DNA of 64,000 bases from Candidatus Melainabacteria bacterium (GCA_003153555.1 PLZS01000099.1:79084-143083), one strand, 5' to 3'; counted from the stretch's first letter, positions 31,075 to 40,404 are shown. The notes: a model not told the origin generated them from the sequence alone. A program made the numbers and translations.

Positions 31075-31665
31075 TCAGATCACCAGTTCGAGCCCGTCGT
31101 CACTGAGCGTGATTGTGCGGCCGTCATGCACGGTGATCGACTGATGCGGAAATGCATATTCCAGCCACTGACCGTCTGCCCACCGACCATGCTCCCACTC
31201 GGTCGTATTGAACGAACGATTGATATCAGAGCCGGGAGCCATTTCGACCAGACGAGCATGATTGAGCGAAGCAGGATCTGTGACATGAGAGAGCACCTTC
31301 GCTCCATCGCCAGGCGTCATGGTCAGGGAGGACAAGCCCAGGAAAAGCAAGATGCTCTTGCTGCGGGGCGTATCCTCAGATTCCTCCTGCAGCCAGACGA
31401 GACCGTCCTGTTCGATGCTCACATCGGCCCGATAGACCGTCCAGCCACCAATCTCGTAATGCTGATCGCCATCAAGCAAAGTCATCTTCGGTACGAACAC
31501 CGCGTGTCCTCGCTTTTGCATGGCCCACAATGACGCATAGCTCAAGCGGGCTAGCACACCGGCGTTGCCAATGCGAACTTCCAGCGACGCTGTGCTGAAA
31601 ATAACGCCAGCGCAGGATGCCTGGGATGCAGCTGAAGTGTTGAATAGTGTGTTGAAGATCCTCAT
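31075..31665 (-). CDS. Unknown protein
   Basis: 196 residues. ATG at 31665 follows GAGAGGAACCACTAAC. Beta-rich: SCAGVIFSTASLEVRIGNAGVLARLSY at the start, HAVFVPKMTLLDGDQHYEIGGWTVYRADVSIEQDGLVWL in the middle, and HGRTITLSDDGLELVI at the end. No family was recognised. Confidence 0.72.
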   Translation of the reverse strand: MRIFNTLFNTSAASQASCAGVIFSTASLEVRIGNAGVLARLSYASLWAMQKRGHAVFVPKMTLLDGDQHYEIGGWTVYRADVSIEQDGLVWLQEESEDTPRSKSILLFLGLSSLTMTPGDGAKVLSHVTDPASLNHARLVEMAPGSDINRSFNTTEWEHGRWADGQWLEYAFPHQSITVHDGRTITLSDDGLELVI

Positions 31666-31744
31666 GTTAGTGGTTCCTCTCTGTTGCTACAACGGGCGTG
31701 TGCCCTCACTTTTCAGTTCCACTGCCGCGATGATCGACGCTGAG

Positions 31745-32116
31745 TTAGCCGACCTCCCAGTCTTTTCGCAGCAGCATTGCGCCGACGATTGACGTTGCCG
31801 CCAACACAGCCGTGGTTACGGCCGCGACCATAACATGAGCCGAAGCCGCAGCGCCAGCTGCGATTCCAGCGGTAGTTGCAATCACCGGACCTACCCCTGC
31901 CATGCTCACAGCCAAAGCAAATCCGAACACCGCAGCCACGACATAAACCGCAATCAACACGGCAGCCTCAGCTTTGGCAAAAACGAAAGCCGCAGCCCCA
32001 GCTCCAGCCACCGCCAAAACAAAAGCAGGCGGCTGAGCCACAGACTGACTGCCAGCCAAAACAACGGCGTTGAGGCACAAGGCGAGTCCCAGTCCAGCTT
32101 GAACACTTGTTTTCAT
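31745..32116 (-). CDS. Ala-rich membrane protein
   Basis: 123 residues from ATG at 32116, 7 bases after GGGAG. The ATG one codon earlier is possible. Four or five Ala/Val-rich hydrophobic segments cover most of its length (QAGLGLALCLNAVVLAG, AFVLAVAGAGAAAFVFA, AVLIAVYVVAAVFGFALAVS, and AAVTTAVLAATSIVGAMLL). It may form a channel or holin-like bundle, but this rests on composition only. Confidence 0.7.
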   Translation of the reverse strand: MKTSVQAGLGLALCLNAVVLAGSQSVAQPPAFVLAVAGAGAAAFVFAKAEAAVLIAVYVVAAVFGFALAVSMAGVGPVIATTAGIAAGAAASAHVMVAAVTTAVLAATSIVGAMLLRKDWEVG

Positions 32117-32168
32117 CATCTTTCTCCCATTTTGGATGACAGTCGACGGTGTCTCCAGTTCAGCAGAA

Positions 32169-32975
32169 TTAGGCGAAGACTTCGACGCTGTCATCCAGCC
32201 CGAACCTGTGTGATGCATTCGCCAGCAAATCTACTTTGACGCTGTCATCCAGCACAAACGTGTGCGCACGGGTGACAGGGTCGTGAGCGACCAGTCTGGC
32301 AATCGGAAGATATGTGTAGTTGCCCGGGGAAAGGACGCTGACAAAGAAGGTGAGCTTCTTTTCCACGCTAGCATCGCCTCCGAGGGAACGATTTCCCCAC
32401 GCATCAGGCAGGCGAATTCGATAGCCAGTTTGTGGGCTGAGCGTGTCGACATTGCACCTAATCCCGAGATTACGGTCATCGCCGCTCCCGAGACTCTCAA
32501 TGCGCAATTCGGCGTTGACCCACACAGAGGCAGTGAGGTCGCCTTTCGGTCGCACGAAGACGGGAAGGCCTTCAGTAACGACGACCGTCTTTCCGGGCGT
32601 AAAATCGTGAACTTTTACGCCGACGCCTGCATTTGGCTTGTCATAGAAAGCCTGTGCCTGAGCGTGATCGAGCGGCACGCCGAATCTTCCGAAAGCATTG
32701 CGAAAGATCAAAAGCAGCTCGCCTGCTGTGAACATCGAGTTGATGCTGACGGAATATTGTTCACCCGCCCCATCTTTCATTGAGATAAACCACATGTAGC
32801 TTTTCCCAATGAAGTGCCGCTCATGACTGTAAGTGACATCGACAGGTTCCACCATGCCGCTGGATATTAAAGAGCGTCGTTTGCATCTAATGACGTGCTG
32901 CAACAACTTCGCTCTAAGCGCCTCAGCCGTTTCGTCGAGACTCAGCGCATTGTTTGGAGTGATTCGCGTTCCCAT
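32169..32975 (-). CDS. Unknown protein with repeated LDDSV tail
   Basis: 268 residues. ATG at 32975 follows CGGAGAGAAAAC. Beta-rich body with YMWFISMKDGAGEQYSVSIN near 56-75 and VSVLSPGNYTYLPIARLVAHD near 214-234. The C-terminus holds two short repeats, FVLDDSVKVDLLANASHR and FGLDDSVEVFA, also visible in the DNA. No family was recognised. Confidence 0.74.
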   Translation of the reverse strand: MGTRITPNNALSLDETAEALRAKLLQHVIRCKRRSLISSGMVEPVDVTYSHERHFIGKSYMWFISMKDGAGEQYSVSINSMFTAGELLLIFRNAFGRFGVPLDHAQAQAFYDKPNAGVGVKVHDFTPGKTVVVTEGLPVFVRPKGDLTASVWVNAELRIESLGSGDDRNLGIRCNVDTLSPQTGYRIRLPDAWGNRSLGGDASVEKKLTFFVSVLSPGNYTYLPIARLVAHDPVTRAHTFVLDDSVKVDLLANASHRFGLDDSVEVFA

Positions 32976-33177
32976 GTTTTCTCTCCGTGATTTTTGAGAC
33001 GAAATACGATTTCTTTCTTTTCTTCGATTCGTCAAACTTACCTCAGTCCTGGCACCTCACGGTTGTTGGCAGCGTCGGGGGCCTTCTCAACTGAGAATGT
33101 TTAGTGTTTCTGAAACATAGCCGCGAGATCGGCGAGCTTCATTGAGCTGGCGGGAGCAATGCCCCCACCAGTATTAG

Positions 33178-34131
33178 TCATGCGGCTCTGTTGCGCAGCC
33201 TTTGGCGCAAGTCTTCCAGTGCAGCCTCATGAATCGCTGCATCACCGCCTTCGACGAGTACGTCCGGGTCGATGCCACGGCAGTCTTTTTGCGCATCTCC
33301 AAACCAAACACCGTCGGCAGACAGAAAGCGACCGCATGTGATTCTCAAAGTGGCGCGGCCGTTCAGGATATCGAACGTTGTTTGCATGTTGCCCTTGCCT
33401 AAGGTCTTCTTGCCGAAAGTTCGGCATAGTCTGCTCTTTCGGCTGTTTTTCATCAAGGCAGCAACAACTATCTCGGTGCTGCTAGCAGACCCGCCATTGA
33501 TGGCAATGGACATTGGTTTATTGGCGACAATTGCCTTGCGGCGCTTGAAGAATCTCGGTTCTTCTTCGGAACCAGTCTCTGTTGTGCTAAGCATATAGGC
33601 GTCCGGCACCAATTCGATCTCGCGAGTTGTGGTGCCCCGCTCGGTACGGAATTCGATGGTGGTGACTGGTCCTTCGACCATGAACATCTCCAGGCATTCC
33701 GACGTTTCTTGTATCAGCCCACCGCCGTTGTTGAGGAGTTTGAACAGGAACCCATCGCAATCAGCAATCGCGTTGAGGCCCATCTCCACCTGGTTGACGA
33801 TGTTGTTTGGCTCAAAACTGAGAATGCTGATTTGTCCGATATTGCCCGCTAGGCGTTCAGTGAAAACCGCACCCTCGCTGATTTGCTGGATTGCACGCTT
33901 TGTCATCACATCATCCGGCTCCACTAAGCCGGTGTATTTGTCGTTGAGCGATGCCACCATTTGACGAGCAAAACCTAAGGCAGATTCGTCATCGACGATC
34001 AAGTCGTCAAAGCGATGCTTCCAGGAGATCCACTGAGCGAGTTTCGACACATCGTAGAAGTGAGTGTCGATTTTTTCCCAGATCGCCCAATATAATTCGC
34101 GCCCAAAAGAGGCGTGTTGTCTGTTCTTCAT
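33178..34131 (-). CDS. S41-type peptidase without PDZ, first gene of train L2
   Basis: 317 residues. ATG at 34131 follows CGGAGGTTGCG. The C-terminal two thirds follow family S41 (C-terminal processing/tricorn-type): DGFLFKLLNNGGGLIQET near 126-143, MSIAINGGSASSTEIVVAALM at 207-227 with S215 as candidate nucleophile, and LGKGNMQ at 244-250 with K246 as base. Both catalytic residues are present. There is no signal peptide, membrane helix or PDZ domain, so it is probably cytosolic. The paralog at 35909 begins the diverging train, about 1.8 kb away. Confidence 0.86.
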   Translation of the reverse strand: MKNRQHASFGRELYWAIWEKIDTHFYDVSKLAQWISWKHRFDDLIVDDESALGFARQMVASLNDKYTGLVEPDDVMTKRAIQQISEGAVFTERLAGNIGQISILSFEPNNIVNQVEMGLNAIADCDGFLFKLLNNGGGLIQETSECLEMFMVEGPVTTIEFRTERGTTTREIELVPDAYMLSTTETGSEEEPRFFKRRKAIVANKPMSIAINGGSASSTEIVVAALMKNSRKSRLCRTFGKKTLGKGNMQTTFDILNGRATLRITCGRFLSADGVWFGDAQKDCRGIDPDVLVEGGDAAIHEAALEDLRQRLRNRAA

Positions 34132-34413
34132 CGCAACCTCCGTTGAGTTATGGTTGGCGATAACAAAGAAGACCGTGGCCATCTCCACTATCGCAATCGG
34201 TTGAGTTGTCGTGCGATGCAGGCGAAGACCTCGTCTGCCGCAATCGGTTCTGGATCAAGATGCCGTAAGCGGTCGTTCAGTCGAAGGTTTGCTGACGAGC
34301 GTCGACTGTTTGGTGATCTGATCGCACCGCCATTACCGAAAAGGTCTTTTGCTACATAAGTGTCGCAGCCAGAAGCTAGATTAATGGTGACTGGTGCACT
34401 TTGATCGTTTCCA
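34132..34413 (-). promoter_or_regulatory. Long leader of train L2
   Basis: About 280 untranslated bases between leader hairpin and first start. No gene is supported here. Confidence 0.45.
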
Positions 34414-34931
34414 CAACAGCAGATGCTGTCGGCTAGAGTGAGTGTGGTAGCTTTAAGTGTGGACTGGTATTGGCTCTTCTTTTGGTTTATGGGTTTGTGG
34501 GTGTATGTATATCTTCTTCATCTAACAGAAATGTAGTTACTATGGCAATACATGTGATTGAGATCACTAATGTGATCTCTGATTGACTAAAATAAATTAC
34601 TATCAAAGCTGTAAATTATTATAGGGTGAATATTTTGGGGTTTTGCAATTTATTTTCGGGTGCCCTTTAGGGTGAGAGTGCCAATTCATATCCAGCATCG
34701 TTTTCGCAGCTATTCTTTTGCGAATAACATGCTTAATCCCTGGCGCACAGGCGTATACGCGTAGATCCCCCATGCGTGATATCGCGATAGCACCACTTCA
34801 CTGAAATTGTGCGAATTAAGTCTCCCTGCCTGTTTCGCAGCTATGCACAGCAAGGCTAGCCGCGCTAGTTATGGTACTATATATGGTGGCGCATGCAAAA
34901 ATGGATAGTTCGAGTTGAATCGAACTATCCA
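34414..34931 (-). promoter_or_regulatory. Train promoter element, copy L2
   Basis: Read leftward: TGGATAGTTCG...CGAACTATCCA with ATTTTTG (34902-34931), GCCACCATATATAGTACC, ATGGGGGATCTACGCGTATA, promoter hexamers (34520-34548), C/A-rich leader, CGACAGCATCTGCTGTTG (34414-34431). Same length as copy L1 (518 bp). Closest to copy R1 at the promoter. Confidence 0.8.
34520..34548 (-). promoter_or_regulatory. Putative promoter of train L2
   Basis: TTGCCA, 17 bp (TAGTAACTACATTTCTG), TTAGAT. The spacer differs from that of R1 at one base. Confidence 0.62.
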
Positions 34932-35308
34932 TAGCGTGTATCTTGCTGTAAGTGGCTGCGGGAAGTTAAACTTCTCTTTGCCTGTGCCCTGACACAGAAG
35001 CAGCTCTCAGTAGTCAAGCATAAGCAACATGCATCAAATACGTATAAAACGATTGATTGGTTGATTGGTTGATTGGAGACGTAGTTGATTCTTTGTGCAC
35101 ATGTATTCGCTTTTGCATGCACCATTTATGAGGCAGCAAGATTCGTTAAGATCCGCTGATTTGAGTTAACAGATCGCAAAAGTGGCAGTTCGTTTTATGT
35201 GAATTTGATGTTGATCTCTCTACGCTCACGTTACTAGAGCTGTTTCTGCATTCAGCCCGCAGAAAAGAGAAGCACCTTTCTCGCAGCACTTGTCTTCAAT
35301 ACGCGCCA
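34932..35308. other. Gap between the two inverted promoter elements
   Basis: AT-rich, no gene. Contains three head-to-tail copies of TTGATTGG (about 35052-35076). This is the point from which all four trains point away. Confidence 0.6.
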
Positions 35309-35692
35309 CGGATAGTTCGAAGTGATTCGAACTATCCGATTTTGCTTATGCCACCATATTTAGTATCAAATCTAGCGCAGCGAACTCAGCCACGCATAGC
35401 TGCGAGACAGGCAAATACAGTAACTTCGCTCGTTTTCGCAAAGTGGTGCCTTTTTGCTAAGGTTCGGACGTGATCGCCTGTTATTTGCGACTGTCGCAGC
35501 GATTCCGCTATCTAGCGACTCGACGTTAGCTATAAGAGCTACGCTTAACTGCAAGTTTTGATATACCCCATAAAAGCCCCCAAATGTAACCGCAAAGGAC
35601 AAGTGGAAGAGACCAGGCTTGGATTGTATAAGAAAAGATAGTGATCAAAGTGCACCTAACAAAGAGTTGAAAACTAAAAGTACTTTTTGATC

Positions 35693-35721
35693 TTGTCATA
35701 GTAACTACACTTCTGTTAGAC
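35693..35721 (+). promoter_or_regulatory. Putative promoter of train R1
   Basis: TTGTCA, 17 bp (TAGTAACTACACTTCTG), TTAGAC, followed by CAAGTATATATACAC. Confidence 0.65.
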
Positions 35722-35744
35722 CAAGTATATATACACAACAACCA

Positions 35745-35753
35745 TTATCCACA
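35745..35753 (+). other. Single perfect DnaA-box-like site
   Basis: TTATCCACA equals the classical DnaA box. Only one is found in the 1.8-kb divergent region, so it may be chance. Confidence 0.35.
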
Positions 35754-35908
35754 AGAAGAAAGCCAACACCAGTCCATTTACGCACCTAGTACAAGCCACC
35801 ATCGACAGCATTGAGCTGTTGCAGGGTAATTCGGTAGGGCAATGATGATGTCGTCTGGCACCAACATGCTTTGCCGCTATGCAATCTCGAACCTCACAGG
35901 AGCATGCT

Positions 35909-36886
35909 ATGAACAAACAAAACAGCTCTGCGGGTCGTGAGCTGTATCACGAAATCTGGAGAGAGATAAAGGAGCGTTTTTACGACGTGGAGCGACTTTC
36001 TCACTGGGCACTATGGGAGCATCGCTATGACGAGGACATAACTGATGATCGGTCGGCGCTCGCGTTTGCGAAAGTTATGGTGGCGTCGCTGGGCGATCGG
36101 TATACTCTCCTTGTCGATAGTCCTAGTCCTACGCAGGCAGCCCACAACATAGACTGCGAGTCTGCCGTAACCGCGAAGCGGTTCAAATGCAACATCGGTT
36201 GTATCAAGATAAACAGTTTCCAGTCGTTGTCCGTTGCAGATCAGGTTGAAGCCAGCTTGACCCCGATGGCCGATTGCGACGGTTTTCTTGTGTTCGTGGA
36301 TTCCAACCCGGGTGGTTTGCTGGACGTAACACTCGAGTGTTTGGGGTTGTTCTTCGACCAAGCAACGCTCGGGGCACTAGAACTTCGAACCAGCAATGGT
36401 ATCACCATCGAAGAGGCCTACTTCATGGATGATGCCTGCGTGCTACGCACCATTCATCCTGACGGCTCTCAGGAACTTTTACCTATTCCGAAGCGAAAGT
36501 GCCTGATTGCCGATAAGCCGGTGGCTATCGTGATCGGGCGTGGCTGCGGAAGCAGCGCGGAACTATTTGCTGGTGCACTGCTTGCCAATCGGCGCAATTC
36601 GAAGCGACATCAAGAGGGCAGAAGCTATAACAAGCGTTTGTGCTGGTCGCACGGTGACCGCTCCGGTGGCAAAGGCATCATGCAAGCTCCCGTCGATATA
36701 CTCAAAGGTCGTGCGCAGCTCAAAGTGTCAGTCGGGAGATTCCTGTCTCCTGATGGTCATTGGTTTGGCGATGGTCAAACCGATTGCCGAGGCATAAGGC
36801 CTGATTTTCGAGTCAAGGGTGGCCCGGGGAGAGTTTGCGAGTTGGCCTTGCGGCATCTACAGCGTCAGCTTCACCAGGCCGCGTAG
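35909..36886 (+). CDS. S41-type peptidase without PDZ, first gene of train R1
   Basis: 325 residues. ATG at 35909 follows CAGGAGCATGCT. Paralog of the protein at 33178 along its whole length (GRELYxxIWxxIxxxFYDVxxLxxW at the start, GRFLSxDGxWFGDxQxDCRGIxPD near the end). S41 motifs: DGFLVFVDSNPGGLLDV near 124-140, VIGRGCGSSAELFAGALL with S215, and GGKGIMQ with K255. Probably active and cytosolic. The two paralogs head trains that diverge from inverted copies of one promoter element. Confidence 0.86.
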   Translation: MNKQNSSAGRELYHEIWREIKERFYDVERLSHWALWEHRYDEDITDDRSALAFAKVMVASLGDRYTLLVDSPSPTQAAHNIDCESAVTAKRFKCNIGCIKINSFQSLSVADQVEASLTPMADCDGFLVFVDSNPGGLLDVTLECLGLFFDQATLGALELRTSNGITIEEAYFMDDACVLRTIHPDGSQELLPIPKRKCLIADKPVAIVIGRGCGSSAELFAGALLANRRNSKRHQEGRSYNKRLCWSHGDRSGGKGIMQAPVDILKGRAQLKVSVGRFLSPDGHWFGDGQTDCRGIRPDFRVKGGPGRVCELALRHLQRQLHQAA

Positions 36887-36892
36887 CACGAA

Positions 36893-37005
36893 GACAAATA
36901 CCCGTGGGAAGTTCGTTCCCGCGGCAAACATGACAAATACCCGTGGGGGAATTTACTCCCGCGGCTCAACATGACAAATACCCGTGGGGGATCGTCTCCC
37001 ACGGC
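36893..37005 (+). repeat. Three tandem hairpin repeats
   Basis: GACAAATACCCGTGGG...CCCGCGGC occurs three times (from 36893, 36932 and 36973), period about 40 bases, the last copy with CCCACGGC. Stem changes are mostly matched on both sides, which supports an RNA hairpin. Confidence 0.85.
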
Positions 37006-37043
37006 TGATTCACAAGTCAGGTTCCAACAGAAGGACAACAACA

Positions 37044-38519
37044 ATGTCTGACATGAACACGTTCAGGACGTCACCAAACGGATCTCTTTCCGAAGGCGCC
37101 GTCAATCGGGTTCTGCGAAGGCTGGCGAAATCAAACGCCGCTTTCGCAACTTCCTATCCCGGAGAGCGCAACGCCAGCCAACCCCCGCACACGGTATATG
37201 GCGGCGCCAATCTTTTCAAATACAACACCGCTGGCAAGCTTGGTCAGCTGGCGTTGAAATCGCTCACCACGTATGCGCCCAATTGGGTTGTCCTGACGCG
37301 TGCGCTCAAACTTCCAGGGCACGAATTTCTGCCGACGAAGCAAAGCAAAATCGATGCTCTGCTGGCGGAATCGAACCCGGGTTCGGTCAACAAGGCTTTT
37401 TGGCTGCCGCACAAAGTCTACGTGCGCTTGGTCGATCGCCTCCAATCATCCACAGCCATTGTGGATTTGCGTGTCGATTTCGAGGACGGTTACGGCTACA
37501 GGACTGACCTGGAAGAGGACGGTCACGCCCAATCTGCCGCTCTCGAGATGGCAAAAGGCATGAGGGAGGCGACGCTTCCGCCATATATCGGCATACGCAT
37601 CAAGCCCTTCACCGAAGAGCTGAAGCTCCGGTCTGTGCGGACGCTCGACATATTCATCACGACTCTTACGCGAGCGACGGATGGATTGTTGCCGCCTAAC
37701 TTCGTCGTCACGCTGCCCAAAGTGACGACGACCGATCAGGTGACAGCTCTGGTCGAGCTGCTCAGAGAACTGGAGAGCAGTGCCGGGCTCAATCTGGGCA
37801 CCATCAAGATCGAGCTGATGGTTGAAACGCCCCAGTCGATCAGCAGTCACCGTGGTCACGTGCCTCTGCACGACTTTGTCGATGCAGCCGATGGTCGTCT
37901 CCGGGGCATGCCTTTTGGCACTTATGACCACACCGCGCTCATCGGCGTGGCCGGTACTCATCAGTCGATGGGGCACCCGGCGTGTGACTTCGCCAGACAG
38001 ACTATGCTAGCGGCGCTGAGCGGCACTGGTGTATGGATTTCTGACGGGGCGACCACGCAAATGCCGATCGGTCCGCACAACGAAAGGGAACTGGGGCGTC
38101 CCCTGACCGATGACGAGAAGGCTAAGAACGAGGAGATTGTGCACGAAAACTGGAAGATAGCGTTCGATAACGTTATGGACTCACTGCGCATAGCGCTCTA
38201 CCAGGGCTGGGACCTGAATCCTGCACAACTGGTGAGCCGCTATGCTGCGCTCTACACATTCTTCCTCGGAGGAATGGCGGAGGCTAATGCGCGGCTGGGT
38301 CGTTTCGTCGAGAAGGCATCACAAGCCACCTTGACCGGGAACTCTTTCGACGATGCGGCGACTGCCCAGGGCTTCCTCAACTTCTTCTTGCGCGCCATCA
38401 GCTGCGGTGCCGTGAGTGAAGAGGAGGTCCAGGCGGCCACCGGTCTTACACTGGCGGAAATTCGCACACGCTCCTTCAAGCAAATCGTTGAAGGACGAAC
38501 AGCGAGGAAGTCGGCGTAA
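37044..38519 (+). CDS. HpcH/HpaI-aldolase-like protein (DUF6986 type)
   Basis: 491 residues. ATG at 37044 follows AAGGACAACAACA. Follows the HpcH/HpaI aldolase/citrate-lyase barrel: VDLRVDFEDGYGYR near 135-148, IKIELMVETPQSI near 254-266 (metal-binding Glu), and MPFGTYDHTALIG near 288-300 (metal-binding Asp). Length and the FEDGYG motif fit the long relatives known as DUF6986. Reaction: probably reversible C-C cleavage of an oxo- or CoA-acid. The true substrate is unknown. It is the one clear metabolic enzyme in the window. Confidence 0.82.
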   Translation: MSDMNTFRTSPNGSLSEGAVNRVLRRLAKSNAAFATSYPGERNASQPPHTVYGGANLFKYNTAGKLGQLALKSLTTYAPNWVVLTRALKLPGHEFLPTKQSKIDALLAESNPGSVNKAFWLPHKVYVRLVDRLQSSTAIVDLRVDFEDGYGYRTDLEEDGHAQSAALEMAKGMREATLPPYIGIRIKPFTEELKLRSVRTLDIFITTLTRATDGLLPPNFVVTLPKVTTTDQVTALVELLRELESSAGLNLGTIKIELMVETPQSISSHRGHVPLHDFVDAADGRLRGMPFGTYDHTALIGVAGTHQSMGHPACDFARQTMLAALSGTGVWISDGATTQMPIGPHNERELGRPLTDDEKAKNEEIVHENWKIAFDNVMDSLRIALYQGWDLNPAQLVSRYAALYTFFLGGMAEANARLGRFVEKASQATLTGNSFDDAATAQGFLNFFLRAISCGAVSEEEVQAATGLTLAEIRTRSFKQIVEGRTARKSA

Positions 38520-38530
38520 GACAAACACTG

Positions 38531-38554
38531 CAGGCGGGGGCTCGCTCCCGCCTG
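38531..38554 (+). repeat. Hairpin after the lyase gene
   Basis: CAGGCGGG...CCCGCCTG, 8-bp stem, 12 bases beyond the stop. Confidence 0.6.
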
Positions 38555-38619
38555 TAACTCCTCAGCAGATAGGGTGGACTCTGCATTCGACAATCAGGAC
38601 ATCAGGAAAGGACTTAGTC

Positions 38620-38898
38620 ATGTCGCATCAAACCGGTACGATCGAATTGAACGTCAAGGGCTGGAACCATGGGCGCTTGGCAAAGCGACTCCATGGCATC
38701 TTCTCGCGGTCCGCGGTCATTTACGAGCCCACTTATTATCCGGAATCCGGGAAATGGCAGCTCGAATCCAACAATGACTGGTTTCTACACATTGTCGGCG
38801 ACACTGCCACGCTCTCGACTCGCTACTCGGACGACTTCTCCGAAAAGCAGTGGTCGGCACTGGATACTGTGGTCAATATGTTCGTCGCTCTGGACTAG
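38620..38898 (+). CDS. Unknown small protein
   Basis: 92 residues. ATG at 38620 follows GAAAGGACTTAGTC. GTIELNVKGWNHGRLAKRLHGIFSRSAVIYEPTYYPESGKWQL: alpha/beta with several aromatic residues. No family was recognised. Confidence 0.7.
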   Translation: MSHQTGTIELNVKGWNHGRLAKRLHGIFSRSAVIYEPTYYPESGKWQLESNNDWFLHIVGDTATLSTRYSDDFSEKQWSALDTVVNMFVALD

Positions 38899-39061
38899 CT
38901 AGAAACCGCTTCAGGATTGAAGCTGAAAGAGTCGATTGGCAGCGAAGAGGGTCGCCCTCCGACTGATGATGAGCGAGGCAGTTGCCTCGCTAAGCCAAGA
39001 ATTGCTGGCGCGGGAGACTGCGCCAGTTGACTTGAACCAAACTTCAGCAGAGGAGTACACG

Positions 39062-39646
39062 ATGGGATCGATAACTTCTTCAGCACCCGTGGAAATCCGC
39101 AAGCCCGGGCGCCGTCTTACTATGCTGTTAGGCGTTCCGTGGCTCGTCATTGAAACATCCCTGGGAAGCCTCATCGTCGAGCTGAACGCCTGTCGAGCCC
39201 CCAACACATGCGCGAATTTTTTGCGCTACGTTGATGGCGAGTGTTACGACGGCGGCCAGTTCCATCGCACGGTCAGGCTCGGCAACCAGCCTGACAGTTC
39301 GGTGCTGATTGAGGTGATTCAGGCGTCCAAGCGCGAAGATCTTGCCGAGGATATGTTTCCTCCGATCGAGCTTGAGCGAACCAGCGAAACTGGACTGAGA
39401 CATCGCAGTGGCGCGATTTCCATGGCAAGAAGCGGTCCTGACAGCGCTACGTCAGACTTCTTCATCTGCGTTGGAGACCAGCCCGAACTGGACTTTGGCG
39501 GCGCTCGGAATCCTGACGGACAGGGCTTCGCCGTCTTCGGAGAGGTCTTGTGGGGCATGGATGTGGTGCTCGAAATCCAGAAATCGCCTGCGGAGGGGCA
39601 AACTCTTAGCCCTCCGATCAAGATTCTACGAGTTTCGCGTCTGTAA
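39062..39646 (+). CDS. Cyclophilin-type peptidyl-prolyl isomerase
   Basis: 194 residues from ATG at 39062 (AGAGGAGTACACG upstream). An earlier ATG at 38936 runs through the spacer and has no ribosome site. Cyclophilin core: VIETSLGSLIVELNACRAPNTCANFLRYVDGECYDGGQFHRTV at 22-64, GAISMARSGPDSATSDFFICVGDQPELDFGG at 117-147, and GFAVFGEVLWGMDVV near 154-168. Catalytic Arg in FHRTV and the F-x-I/M segment are present. No signal peptide, so a cytosolic folding helper. Confidence 0.9.
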   Translation: MGSITSSAPVEIRKPGRRLTMLLGVPWLVIETSLGSLIVELNACRAPNTCANFLRYVDGECYDGGQFHRTVRLGNQPDSSVLIEVIQASKREDLAEDMFPPIELERTSETGLRHRSGAISMARSGPDSATSDFFICVGDQPELDFGGARNPDGQGFAVFGEVLWGMDVVLEIQKSPAEGQTLSPPIKILRVSRL

Positions 39647-39728
39647 CGCGAGCAAGAACATGGGCACCAATGACGGTGCTCATGCTTACCCAAACAAGCG
39701 AATCTTCGCTTAACCAAGGAGCAGGAAA

Positions 39729-40016
39729 ATGGTGAATATCGTAAGCTGCAACGCCGTTCTGGCGGCTCGTTACGGCATCGTTCAGCCCAGTGTGGCTGCC
39801 GATACCCATCTGACTCGACGCGGCATCGGCAGTGCGGACGCGGGCGACATCACGGTGATGACCAGGCGCCGCGCTCTCTCCAATGCCGACAAGCTGCGTT
39901 TGTGCGAATTGGCTTGCGCTCAAATCGGCGCCAAGCCGCCGCGTTTCAATCGGCGTCGTGTGCGTTTACTCGAGAGTTTGCTCGAGAGTTCAATCTCCCG
40001 AGCCAAAGCTGCGTAA
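39729..40016 (+). CDS. Unknown protein, paralog of the gene at 15122
   Basis: 95 residues. ATG at 39729 follows AAGGAGCAGGAAA. Shares NAVLAARYGIVQPS, RRGIGSADAGDI and LCELACAQIGAKPP with the L1 gene and ends in a basic helix (RRRVRLLESLLESSISRAKAA). It lacks the repeated tail of its paralog. Confidence 0.74.
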   Translation: MVNIVSCNAVLAARYGIVQPSVAADTHLTRRGIGSADAGDITVMTRRRALSNADKLRLCELACAQIGAKPPRFNRRRVRLLESLLESSISRAKAA

Positions 40017-40128
40017 GCAGGGAATCACCGCGTCATCCTCCGCTCAGCGAAGGATGACGTATCACCTGAACAATGAGCGTGTTGGCAGAAACTGTGTTTC
40101 TGCAACACCTGGAACAGAGGAGTCCATT

Positions 40129-40404
40129 ATGAGTACCACCCAAGTTCGTCCGAGCCGCATCTTGCAGGCTCTGAAGAGAATCCTGATCCGGAAGGTTATG
40201 CCCACAACTCTTGGCGACCTGATCGAGGTCATCGAAATCAAATGGAGGCACGGTACTAACATTGCCGATGCGCAAAATTGGCTGCTTACGCTGATTCCAA
40301 AGGGAGCAGACAGAGACGATCTTGCACAACGGCGTGTTCTGTCTTTGCACACGCTGCACGGCGGCGATCAGCTTCTCGCAAGTGTGACGACCCAACAAAA
40401 CTAA
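40129..40404 (+). CDS. Unknown small basic protein
   Basis: 91 residues. ATG at 40129 follows GAGGAGTCCATT. Basic helical N-terminus (RPSRILQALKRILIRKVMPTTLGDLIEVIEIKW). Could bind nucleic acid, from charge only. Confidence 0.7.
   Translation: MSTTQVRPSRILQALKRILIRKVMPTTLGDLIEVIEIKWRHGTNIADAQNWLLTLIPKGADRDDLAQRRVLSLHTLHGGDQLLASVTTQQN

Larger units (their letters stand above)
35309..35822 (+). promoter_or_regulatory. Train promoter element, copy R1
   Basis: CGGATAGTTCGA...TCGAACTATCCG with ATTTTG (35309-35338), GCCACCATATTTAGTATC, promoter hexamers (35693-35721), C/A-rich leader, GACAGCATTGAGCTGTTGC (35804-35822). The middle block is the most diverged of the four copies. Confidence 0.78.

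Noticed and set aside
35745-35753. Chromosomal replication origin
   Set aside because: Only one DnaA box was found, with no cluster and no dnaA or dnaN nearby. Kept only as a possible element origin.
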